Assembly: GCA_003427395.1 (NCBI GenBank)
Contig: BFEA01000001.1
Coordinates: forward strand, 9,623,583 to 9,687,574
Direction of reading: 5' to 3'
DNA length: 63,992 nucleotides
Origin: Chara braunii
Lineage: Eukaryota > Streptophyta > Charophyceae > Charales > Characeae
In this document: positions 24,666 to 33,635 of the stretch, piece after piece
Position numbering within the stretch: the first letter of the stretch is position 1
How the letters are laid out: the number at the start of each line of letters is the position of its first letter
The notes under the pieces: generated by a model
Databases searched by the model: none
The model's input: only the letters and a program-made list of their open reading frames with translations
What the model was told of the DNA's origin: nothing
Translations under genes and position numbers: made by a program

Positions 24666-25309
24666 GAGGAGTTTTGTGCTATGGTCGACTTCCGTATCAC
24701 GAGGCTTGGCTGAAATTGTTCGGAGCTCGCAGGCTTCAGGTGACTTTACATTCAGAGACCACAACCTCAGGGAGTAAGGAGACATGGCTCGAAGCACAAG
24801 AAACGCACAACAAAGTGAGATATTGAGTATGTGACCTAGAGAGATGAGTGATGACTCTTGACAAGTGTTGGTTGTGCCTCTGGATGTGTACTCTCTGAGA
24901 CTATTATGAGTTCTCATTCTTCCCTCACTTACCCTTGTCATTGCTCAAGTCAACCAGTCTTGCTTCTTTTGCATTATTTTTGCTTGATGATTGCGTTATC
25001 AGATAATTCTGTCATAGTTCTCAAAATAAAAAAATTGGTAAAATTGATGCATGCATGACATCCCATAATTTTATGATTAATATTTGCATGATTCTTGTTG
25101 TTCTGAAACAAAATAAAAAATTCCTAAAACTGGGGATCGGCGAAGACCGCAATTAAAGGGTCTCGCTCGAAGCCGGACGCAAACGACAGGAAGAGATTTA
25201 CTTTAATTAATTTATTTTGTTTACTACAATCATCATCCAAATCCTGCGTGACAGCCTGTTGGCTTTGTGGTCGGCTGAAGAGGCTCGACTGGAAAAAGTT
25301 CGACAAAAA
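24663..25309 (+). mobile_element. Putative LTR ending in front of a tRNA-Asp-type primer-binding site
   Basis: The exact primer-binding site at 25310 requires an LTR end immediately to its left; CGACA at 25301-25305 fits a ..CA terminus with a short A spacer. The left end is a guess: TGAGAGG at 24663 is the point where coding similarity stops. No second LTR copy was found in the window. Confidence 0.45.
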
Positions 25310-25327
25310 TGGCGCCGTTGCCGGGGA
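25310..25327 (+). promoter_or_regulatory. Primer-binding site, tRNA-Asp type
   Basis: TGGCGCCGTTGCCGGGGA is the classic primer-binding site of plant Athila/Tat-type Ty3/gypsy elements. An 18-base exact match is very unlikely by chance. Reverse transcription of minus-strand DNA would start here. Confidence 0.85.
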
Positions 25328-25639
25328 CATTAATTTTTTTCGTGTCCGGAACGAGCCTGGGTTAGCAACAACTTTGAGCTTTGATTAAGACTTGAGAGTT
25401 GTTGACAATGGCTGAATTTTCAGATTGACTCTGACATCTTGAGTGAATCATTATTTTGTTGGAAGTTTTGAGTTGCTAACTGGGTCTTATCTCTGCATGT
25501 GTGAGGTACAACACTGGACTGGGGAAGGAGACAATATTCATTGGAGAGAATCAGGCTTGATCACAGGTATGCCTTATGAACCCTTGACGCCCTTGAAGAA
25601 TTGAGAAAGAAGGGAATGAGTCAGAAGTCTGAGAACTCC

Positions 25640-27345
25640 ATCAAGAATGTTAACTATTGATTCACTGAAAAAACTCTCAAAATTAACTATTAAAGGGTTA
25701 TTCCCCTATAAGTATGAGCACTGTTGGGCTTACCATTCTGGCAATTCGACCATCTATGTAGTGTTGACTCGCTGCTTAGAGGAAGATATCTATGATATTC
25801 GCCCTTATGTCAAGAAGAGAGACTACAACGATGGTGAGGTTTTTAACTGACTATGGAAAATTGTCGTCCAATCTATCTACGATGAACGGGCAGAACTAAT
25901 CAAGCGAAGGAAGAAACTGGAATGGGGTTTAATGTCAGTGACCTATGAAACAATTCCAATTCCCCTTATCCCTGACAACTACTGTAATGGAAGTAATTTG
26001 TTGCCAATAATTAACGTGGTACTGAAGTGGAAAAAATGAGAAGGTTGTTATGAGAGCAAAAAAAACTTCAGCAGAGGAAACCACACGAAGAAGACTGAAA
26101 TTTGACAGAGGTTTAGGTCCAAGCAAAAAAAAAATTGAGTGTCTCCTGGGATCACTGAATGCTTTAAGTGAGAAAGAAGTGTTCCCATACAAGATCGTCA
26201 AGTATAAGATGGTCGAGAGTGGATGGGTGCAAGAACGATTCTATATCCTAATATTCTACTTTACAGACTTGGATAAATATGATGTAAGAATTTATGTTCC
26301 TAAAGAAAAAAATGTTGATGTTGTGTATAAGAGATGCTAGAGATTTGCCGATGAATTTGTACTGAAAGAGAAAAAAAGACTTGAGAGAGAAAATAGGTGC
26401 TTCATTGGATCTATTCGGCTTGTTGTCTTTGAGAGATTCTCAACTCCTCCTTTACATGATATAAATTTGTCAAGAAACAACTGATCTGCTGTGATTGAGT
26501 TTTCACTGAAAGTGATAAGAGACCAACGACACAAATGAGTCAACTATACGTACCTCCAAAAGTGAGACCCTGGTTTAGGTTGGGAAGAAGACATAGGAGA
26601 CTGAGTAAGGAGGATTCTGATAAACCGCTAAATTCTTTTAATTCTATAACAAAGAGAGTTGTGATTTCCTACGAGATTGTGAAGTATGGAAACTAAAGAA
26701 TCTGGGATGGGAACATGATGATATGCATGTTTTTACCTGCTATTTTATTGACGTTGATGAGTTTGACATTGAGATCTACGTGCCATGACATAGGTTCAAA
26801 GAGTATAGAAGTGGTCGATGTTGGCAACAAGCATCAGATATTGTGCATGGCGAAAGAAAAAAACTTGAACAAGAAGAGGATAGTTTCTCTTGGAGTACCT
26901 ATGTCAGACCTTTCATTGGGATACCGTCCCCTCTTGTTGAAGGGCTTACGTTTTCAAGGGACAATTGGTCAGTCATGATAGATTTTGTATGGAAGGTGAA
27001 GAGGGCTCAAGAAAAACACTCTAAGCAACAAAAATAATCATTGTGAGAGACATACTTTATGAAGTAACGGGATCTGATAATCCATTTGTAATCATGAGAT
27101 ATGAGATCTGTGTAAGAGGGAAATTGGTATTTCACATTCCAGCAGTCGAATTCCTGAATACTGACAGCTTGGACGTGAGAATTTACGCCCTGTCATGCCT
27201 AAAGAAGGAAGTTGACTATTTGGAATGTCGGATGAGAGCTTATGTCAGTCTTATAAAGACAAAAAAATGACTTGAAAAATTACAGAGGAAAGTAACTTGG
27301 GGGAAAGGAATAAGGCAGTTCGAAAGACTCCCTAGTTTTTTAACT
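25640..27345 (+). pseudogene. Repeated-domain gene, copies B to E (decayed)
   Basis: Four successive diverged copies of one domain occur at spacings of 487, 484 and 407 bp. Each copy has an FPYK/YEIVKY-like entry (B near 25690, C near 26185, D near 26670, E near 27090), an aromatic/acidic stretch such as FYFTDLDKYDVRIYVPKE (C) or CYFIDVDEFDIEIYVP (D), a Lys/Glu-rich helix (RKKLEQEE in D, KKRLEREN in C) and a P-x-P then Trp or hydrophobic end (IPSPLVEGL in D). Stops occur between and within copies, for example TGA after DIEIYVP. Whether this was a retroelement gag, following the primer-binding site at 25310, or a host gene is unclear. I know no family with this pattern. Confidence 0.6.
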
Positions 27346-27550
27346 ACTGATGATTTTTATGATAGGAGAGACTGGTTGTCTCTCCTGGAAGCTATTGCCA
27401 GTAGGACCTCTGTGGTGGCATGTTTTTTTTTCTGTAGTTTGTCATAGTAAATTTCTAAGTAGCTCAAGATTTTCTCAAAGTTCTCTCAGCCAAAGCCGGG
27501 TAATAGCCCCGGTATCTCAAACTTTCAAAATTCGATGTAAAGTTCCATAT

Positions 27551-27874
27551 GGGATGCTGGACCCGGTTCTCAGCACGTGCTGCTCCCCACGAATAGATTG
27601 GAGCCTNNNNNNNNNNNNNNNNNNNNNNNNNNNNNNNNNNNNNNNNNNNNNNNNNNNNNNNNNNNNNNNNNNNNNNNNNNNNNNNNNNNNNNNNNNNNNN
27701 NNNNNNNNNNNNNNNNNNNNNNNNNNNNNNNNNNNNNNNNNNNNNNNNNNNGGGGAGCAGTGGCTGAGGCTCTTCCAGCCCTAATGGGAAGAGGCGTGTG
27801 GTTAAGTGTTGTAATCAAACTCGTAATTTGAGCCCTGGACACTAGGCCCTTAAAAAAAAAAAAAAAAAAAAAAA
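27551..27874 (+). mobile_element. LINE 3' end fragment interrupted by an N gap
   Basis: The module start GGGATGCTGGACCCGG (27551) and CTCCCCACGAATAGATTGGAG lead into 145 N (27607-27751). After the gap come a GAGCCCTGGACACTAGGCCC end and poly(A) at 27852-27874. This matches the 3' terminus of LINE B (38796-38939). Confidence 0.75.
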
Positions 27875-27875
27875 A

Positions 27876-28210
27876 GTCCAAAAAATTTGGCTTTTGGTAC
27901 AGGGCCCACAGTCTACTCTTGTGAGGCTCCAACTGAGGTCTAGAGAAAGTTTTACTGGTCAGAGGATGCTGGACCTCATTTACAGGAGAGTTTTTCAAGC
28001 CGGAGCTCTGTAAGAGCCCGGTCCTTTTCGTGTACCTTAAGCATTGATAATGCGGGCCTCAGGTACTGGGCCCTTTCAAAAGAGAGAACAAGAACCCTGT
28101 CTCGCCACGTGTCCGGTGCAGCATTGAAATCCCCTGCAACAACTAAGGGGACACCCTCCAGTAGGTGTGAATGTGAGGGGGAAGACACATATTTACTATG
28201 CACACTAGAG
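27876..28210 (-). pseudogene. LINE endonuclease fragment
   Basis: The minus-strand frame 28203-27976 contains VPLVVAGDFNAAPD, the GDFN active-site motif with almost the same context as LINE B (IPLVIAGDFNAAPE near 34165). The frame is open for 75 codons and then diverges. It is a truncated copy in the opposite orientation to LINE B. Confidence 0.8.
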
Positions 28211-28680
28211 TATGACCTCTCTGCCCTAATAGAGAGATCTTTCTCCCCTGCTCTTCATTTCTATCCTAGATTGGGAGGTCGGGGGGGAAGTGGACATAGA
28301 GGTCATCATAAGCCCAACACACTTGGCAGCCTGTTAGTGATCTCAACTGTCCATCACACGAGCCTCCGTTTGTTACATTTTATAAGTCTTCTTGGTCTCT
28401 CTTCTCTTTGTTTCTGTCTTGGAATCATGCGTGGGTTGAATTGTGTTTTGCTTTCTGGTGGGCTTACACTCTGTCTGATTTGGTGTTAGGAGGGCAGGAG
28501 ATCCATCCTTCCCTGTTCGTGGGAAGTAATCAATGCCCCCTGCTCCATAGGGAGACATGACAGATACAGGGGCAATGGGCTTGAGCTTCATACAACATAT
28601 ATAAACTAGACAAACATAGTCAGACAATATTGTATACACAGTAGAGCCACACCATAGAAAGAATCTTACACAATGTACAG
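28211..28680. other. No recognisable gene
   Basis: Short frames only. It may be a decayed extension of the adjacent LINE fragments. Confidence 0.4.
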
Positions 28681-28760
28681 GGACGCTGGACCCAATTTCT
28701 GGCGGGTGCAGCTCCCCACCAATAGATGGAGCCTTCAACACTGGGACCCACTTAACGGGG
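28681..28760 (+). mobile_element. LINE 3' UTR module fragment
   Basis: GGGACGCTGGACCC followed by a CTCCCCACCAATAGATGGAG core, the dispersed LINE 3' module, here without a poly(A) tail. Confidence 0.75.
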
Positions 28761-28980
28761 CTGCTCTTATCACCTCATTAAACCACCTGTACCTTTCCCT
28801 GCCTGAAAAACAAATGCCCGCCGGTTAACACAGGAGGCGGGCAGGATCGGGACTACCGGTGTGAAATGGTTGGTGGCGCCAGCCAAAATGAGGCCCGCGC
28901 TGGTTCATTTTTTTTGGCACACAGGACAGTTTTAGGCTCGGCAGGGATAGCTGAGAAAAAGTGGGCTTTCCCACATACGA

Positions 28981-28995
28981 AGTTAACAAGAAAAA
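28981..28995 (+). repeat. Target-site duplication, left copy (LINE B)
   Basis: AGTTAACAAGAAAAA, identical to 38941-38955 just after the LINE B poly(A). This fixes the 5' end of LINE B. Confidence 0.85.
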
Positions 28996-30557
28996 AGAAG
29001 GTCACCCTAGAGGCGCCGCTTAGCGCACGCGACGCAGCAGGCTTGCGTTGACGAACGCGCGAACATCCGCCGAGGAACGTGGCCGAAGACGGAAGGGAGA
29101 GGAAAGTTGGAGGTGGGAAAAGGGGAAGCGAGGCGGGAGCAGGAGACGACCATAGCCAAAAGCGAGCCGACATACAGAAACGGGAGTTCCGTAGATCACG
29201 ACGAGGGGCCGCGGAGAAAGGCGAGCAGCAGCATCTGCGGCATTCACTTCGTCACGACGGAAGCAGGTGCCCGAAGTCAACGAACGGAGCGCGATATCAC
29301 TCCACTTCCCTTGGGGCCCCGCGTTGGGAAACTGACTTGGTGGGGAGGCGGAGGCGATAAACCGCCCGTGACAGCGACGATCGAAATACGACAACAACGA
29401 CGACCAAGCAACCTTCGACAAGATCACCAGAAACACAAGACGATCTCAGGTAGATACAGAGCTGCAGCATCCCCCGCCACCCCGACCCGGAGTTAGGGGA
29501 CTGGTGGATAGAACTGCCGCTTCCCCTGCTACCTCGACACCGACCCGATCCCGACCCGATACCGGCCCGATCCCGACCCGATCCCGACCCTTACTTCCTG
29601 ACGCCCCGACCCCGCCTCTACTTGGCCACTTGCCCCCCCCCCGGCCCCCCTGAAAGCCCTCCCCCGTCGTGCAAACCTTCCCCCGCCTTGCCTCCCGCCT
29701 CAATCCCGACCCTGCATCCCGACCCCGACCTCCGACGCTGCCCCTCCAGCCCTGCCTGGCCTTCCTCTGCGAGCCAATTACCCCGATCTCCGACACTGCC
29801 TTTCCACCCTCATCTCAACCTCCGACGAACCCAGCCCCCCCGTCTCCCGTCTCCCGCCTACCCCGATCCCGACCGCTGACTGCCGCCCCCACCCCGACCT
29901 CCGACACTGCCCTTCCGCCCTGATCTCGACCTCCGACTGTACCCCTCTAAACCCCCGCCCTCATCCCGACCTCCAACGAACCCGACCCCCCCGTCTCCCC
30001 CCCCACCCTGATCCTGACCGCTGACTTCCCACCCCGACCTCCGACACTGCCCTTCCGCCCTGATCTCGACCTCCGACTGTACCCCTCTAAACCCCCGCCC
30101 TCATCCCGACCTCCAACGAACCCGACCCCCCCGTCTCCCCCCCCACCCTGATCCTGACCGCTGACTTCCCACCCCGACCTCCGACACTGCCCTTCCGCCC
30201 TGATCCCGACTTCCGACTGTACCCCTCCAAACCCCGACGAACCTAGTCCCCCCGTCTCCCGCCCACCCCGTGCCCCACCAAAACCCCGACCAGCCCAGAC
30301 CTCCCCGACTCATCTTCGACAACCTTCCCGTCCTGCCCTGCCTTCCACCCATCCTCACCCCGACCTCCAAACCTCCACCAACCCCGCCCCCCGGCCTCCC
30401 ACCCTGATCTCGACTCCCAACCCCACCCGGCTGACCCTCGACAAGCCTCTCGCACCTCATCCGACGTGGCCAGTTTGAGCGATAGGAAACGAAAAACTGT
30501 TGTCGGTGAGAAAAGAGACTGTTGTCGTGGGCAAAAAGGGAAAAAGCGGAAATCAGA
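28996..30557 (+). promoter_or_regulatory. LINE B 5' UTR
   Basis: Very GC-rich and purine/pyrimidine asymmetric, with CCCGACCC-type repeats from 29520 onward. It probably carries the internal promoter of the LINE, by analogy with repeat-bearing 5' UTRs of other LINEs. Open frames on both strands here are repeat translations. Confidence 0.6.
29891..30310 (+). repeat. 140-bp tandem repeat in LINE B 5' UTR
   Basis: The string accccgacctccgacactgc starts at 29891, 30031 and 30171, so the period is exactly 140 bp. The first two units look nearly identical and the third diverges after about 70 bp. Shorter CGACCC repeats surround it. Confidence 0.9.
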
Positions 30558-32159
30558 ATGAGAGGTGATTACGAAGGGGCTGCAGCGACGATGCAAAAAA
30601 GGAAAGGAAAAACTAAGGTGCAGCGAGTCCACCGCAGAATGGACTCTACGTTAATCTACCGAGGGATCACCAGACACTATGCTCTGGGGAACCGTGATAG
30701 AATGAATGGTGGGGGGCAGCACATGGCGACTGGGGGAAATGGGCATACATGTGGGCCAAACGGGAGCGCTGGGTCAGGAGTCAGGGCGGTCAAACGGAAA
30801 CACACGCAGAGCCCCCCCCCCATATCATGGGCAGATAAGGCGAAAAAACCCTACTCCGACAAAACACTATCAATCCAGCGAAAACAAGAAGGAGAGAAAG
30901 GGGAATTAAACTGGGAAATTCCGTTGAGAAATCTGACGACAGCAGGGACCTTCTTCATGACCCATCTCCTCTCGGCCTCCAAGAACAAAATCCTACACCA
31001 GGAAGGGAGATCGTCATTGGTGAGGACGCTCCCCGGGGGGATGGTTAGAATACTGGATGACCTGTATACGAGGCATGCCAGCAACTGGGTGTTTCATGAG
31101 GACGCCGCCTTCAAATCAACGAGCAATAAGGTAAGCTGGATCAGGGAACGCCTGGGGGCCTTCAAGGGGTCAGTAGAGGGCGCCCACAAATTTTTCCTCA
31201 TACAGCCTGTTTCCGCATCCGTCATTACGGTCATCTGCATGTACGGGACAGACAAGAAAACAATGGACGGATGGCGATCACTGCGCTGCGAAGGATCCGA
31301 AGTGCGGATCTACCCCTGGTTCCCTCCCAAACAACAGCGACCAGAAGATAAACGAGAGCAACTTATGAGGGAATATTTTTGGGTAGAATTTAGGCATATC
31401 CCGATTGAAATTCAGGCTACATTTGTACAAGATTTTGCAGAGAAGTTTGATGTAGTCGATTTCATTGACCCCTTCCCACTGTACGTCCCGAGGCGGGAGG
31501 ACCACCTCATGTTAGCCATACGACTAGCGGAGGGCCAAATTTTCACCATCGACGATATAATCTCTTATTGCGTCGGTGGGAAAATCTACCGCATCCATAC
31601 TGCTCATAAGCTAAGGCCCTGGTGTGTCAAATGTCAAGCATACGGGCACTTATATTCCGACACAGCATGCACCCGTCATCCTTGCATCGCCAAAGCCACA
31701 AGACGTCTGCAAAAAGACCCATTTGCAGATACCCGGTGGAGGCCGGTCGACCCAGGCCATGAAGGCTGGGCTTACATCGATGAACCGGGACAGGGGGGGG
31801 GGGGGGGGGGGGCTGGACATGGGAAGGGCGGGGCAATCCACGGTAGGACACCGCCGGCAGGGTGGGTCCCCCCAACAACCTTGGAATCCCACTTGCAACA
31901 ACCTTCCCAGACATCTCATGGGACGCTGGGGAAAGGGAACCCGTGGGAAAGTATCAGTAAGAAAAAGCAAGGAAAACAGAAGATGATAGAGGTGCAGCCT
32001 GAAAAAGGATCAGAGCCCGGGGCCAATATTTTCTCCCTGCTGTTGAGGGATCATAGGGGGGAGGGTGGGGACTGTCCGAGACCGGAGCAGGGTCAGACCA
32101 GCCAGAGCAGCCAGGAGGTTCGATCCCTGTTGCGACCACCAAAGAGGACCCTGCCTTGA
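30558..32159 (+). CDS. LINE B ORF1, nucleic-acid-binding protein
   Basis: An open frame of 534 codons from the ATG at 30558; the frame is open from 30522 but has no earlier ATG. ORF1 proteins bind LINE RNA and form the ribonucleoprotein. A zinc knuckle CVKCQAYGHLYSDTAC lies at about residues 356-371 with spacing C-x2-C-x4-H-x6-C, preceded by a folded region (LREYFWVEF/IPIEI type) similar in layout to plant LINE ORF1 proteins. ISWADKAKK near residue 90 has a counterpart, VSWADMAEH, in the second ORF1 at 51150. A G20 run (31793-31812) encodes poly-Gly after the knuckle. The C-terminus is probably cut short by a frameshift, because Gln-rich coding continues in another frame. Confidence 0.8.
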   Translation: MRGDYEGAAATMQKRKGKTKVQRVHRRMDSTLIYRGITRHYALGNRDRMNGGGQHMATGGNGHTCGPNGSAGSGVRAVKRKHTQSPPPISWADKAKKPYSDKTLSIQRKQEGEKGELNWEIPLRNLTTAGTFFMTHLLSASKNKILHQEGRSSLVRTLPGGMVRILDDLYTRHASNWVFHEDAAFKSTSNKVSWIRERLGAFKGSVEGAHKFFLIQPVSASVITVICMYGTDKKTMDGWRSLRCEGSEVRIYPWFPPKQQRPEDKREQLMREYFWVEFRHIPIEIQATFVQDFAEKFDVVDFIDPFPLYVPRREDHLMLAIRLAEGQIFTIDDIISYCVGGKIYRIHTAHKLRPWCVKCQAYGHLYSDTACTRHPCIAKATRRLQKDPFADTRWRPVDPGHEGWAYIDEPGQGGGGGGAGHGKGGAIHGRTPPAGWVPPTTLESHLQQPSQTSHGTLGKGNPWESISKKKQGKQKMIEVQPEKGSEPGANIFSLLLRDHRGEGGDCPRPEQGQTSQSSQEVRSLLRPPKRTLP

Positions 32160-32592
32160 CGACCACCGGGAACGCCCCCCCTGTCGGTGGGAAGGACAAG
32201 TGACAGAAGGAAGAACTCCGAGTTGAGGTCCACCACCAGGCTGCACAGACAGGGCACTCCCCACAGGCGCAACAGGAGCTGCAGCCGCAGCCAGTGCTGA
32301 CACAGCACGAATCGACGCCCCCCCCCCCCCGGGACAGGTGAACCACCCGGAACTGACAGATGGGGGTCTGACACAACAGTCACCATTGGCACACCAGGTG
32401 CAGCAATCGGGCCAATCCCGGCAGGGTCAGCCAGGGGAAGAGACACAACAGTCGACACAACAGTTTCACCAATTATAACAGTTGCACCAAGGGCAGAAAA
32501 CAGACCGACATGTGAATGGACAGCCTGGACAGCCTGAATAGCAGACACGACTGAAACAACAGGCACGGGCAAAGCTGCTACAATAACCGGCA
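32160..32592 (+). pseudogene. Gln/Pro-rich linker between LINE B ORF1 and the middle ORF
   Basis: Coding-like, Gln-rich sequence continues first in the frame of 32162 (to a C13 run at 32318-32330) and then in the frame of the middle ORF, broken by TAA (32476), TAG (32539) and TAA (32584). The stops sit among CAG and CAA codons, as expected from C-to-T changes. This suggests that ORF1 and the middle ORF were once one longer protein. Confidence 0.6.
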
Positions 32593-33570
32593 ATGGCGCC
32601 ACAGCAACACGCAGGGCACCACGGGTCAGAAGAAAGTAGCCCTCAGCACACGCAGCACACGCAGACCACGCATGCCGAACATGAACATCACATGGCGGAT
32701 TTCTTTTCAGATGCCTTTGGTGCAAAACAAATGGACATTGACACTCCCCCCCCCCCTCCGCCGGAGGTTGAAATGACAGACAGCCAAATGGACCCGGGCG
32801 ACCCAGACGCCCCCCCCCAAGAAATGGATCTCGATCAAAAGATGCAAATAATTACGGAATGGATAATTAAACATCTTCGTCTAGAGACCGCGAAGGAAGG
32901 AGCGACGGGAGGGGATGAATACTGGGACGCGGCGTATGTTGAACTGGTCACTCTTCCGAACAACAGTCCAACGCTTAGAGCGGCGCTGGCCACTGGCCCC
33001 CTGGCCCACTTGACGTGGGCTGAGAGTTTCCAAAGGATTCTGGCCATTGCCCGCAGCCGTTTTCGCCCCCCGCTGGCCCCGGATCACGCGCAGTCCCAAC
33101 CCCCCCCTACAAGGGGGGCTACACAAGGGGAAGATGGGGAGGAAGGGATGACCTCCAGGAGACTCAAGTTACGCTCACTCATAGAACGGGGCCCATTCGA
33201 ACTCCCCCTGACGGACACGAACGGCATTGAAGTACTTCCGATGCGCAAAGCCGACAAGAAGTGGGAGGTGGGGCTCTCCCCGATAGGGGAGCATGGTGGG
33301 GTCACGTTGCAAGGGTGGGACTTCCCAGGCCAGATCCTGGTTATTAAGGAAAGGGACAGGACCTTCACAGACCAAATGCAAGCCTTTGTGCCCAGACACT
33401 ACGCTCCCGGGGCAAGGGCAGGCTTAAGATTTGCAGACTGGGACATGCAGATAGCAAGGAACGATCTCTACTTGCTGTTCGAACCCAACAAAACGGCGGA
33501 CCTGCGGTGGTTCAGTCATACCGCGCTGCTCGACCTACAATGTGCAAAAGTTAAGCCTGGGGAGTATTAG
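32593..33570 (+). CDS. LINE B middle ORF, unknown function (325 codons)
   Basis: An intact frame from the ATG at 32593, with ordinary protein composition after a Gln/His/Pro-rich start: helical KMQIITEWIIKHLR (about residue 83) and aromatic-rich segments VTLQGWDFPGQILVIKERD and LRFADWDMQIARNDLYLLF towards the C-terminus. I see no signal peptide, membrane segment or zinc motif, and I do not recognise a domain. It lies 65 bp before ORF2 in a different frame. It may be the C-terminal half of an original long ORF1 or a separate protein. Confidence 0.65.
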   Translation: MAPQQHAGHHGSEESSPQHTQHTQTTHAEHEHHMADFFSDAFGAKQMDIDTPPPPPPEVEMTDSQMDPGDPDAPPQEMDLDQKMQIITEWIIKHLRLETAKEGATGGDEYWDAAYVELVTLPNNSPTLRAALATGPLAHLTWAESFQRILAIARSRFRPPLAPDHAQSQPPPTRGATQGEDGEEGMTSRRLKLRSLIERGPFELPLTDTNGIEVLPMRKADKKWEVGLSPIGEHGGVTLQGWDFPGQILVIKERDRTFTDQMQAFVPRHYAPGARAGLRFADWDMQIARNDLYLLFEPNKTADLRWFSHTALLDLQCAKVKPGEY

Positions 33571-33635
33571 TCTGAGGATGATGTGTGCAGATGCCTGTGT
33601 AGAATCCTGCGCAAGAAGGTCCTGCTCCTGGATAC

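Noticed and set aside
29079-30632. Frames of 80-140 codons in the LINE B 5' region
   Set aside because: They read through CCCGACC-type tandem repeats on both strands; repeat translation explains them.
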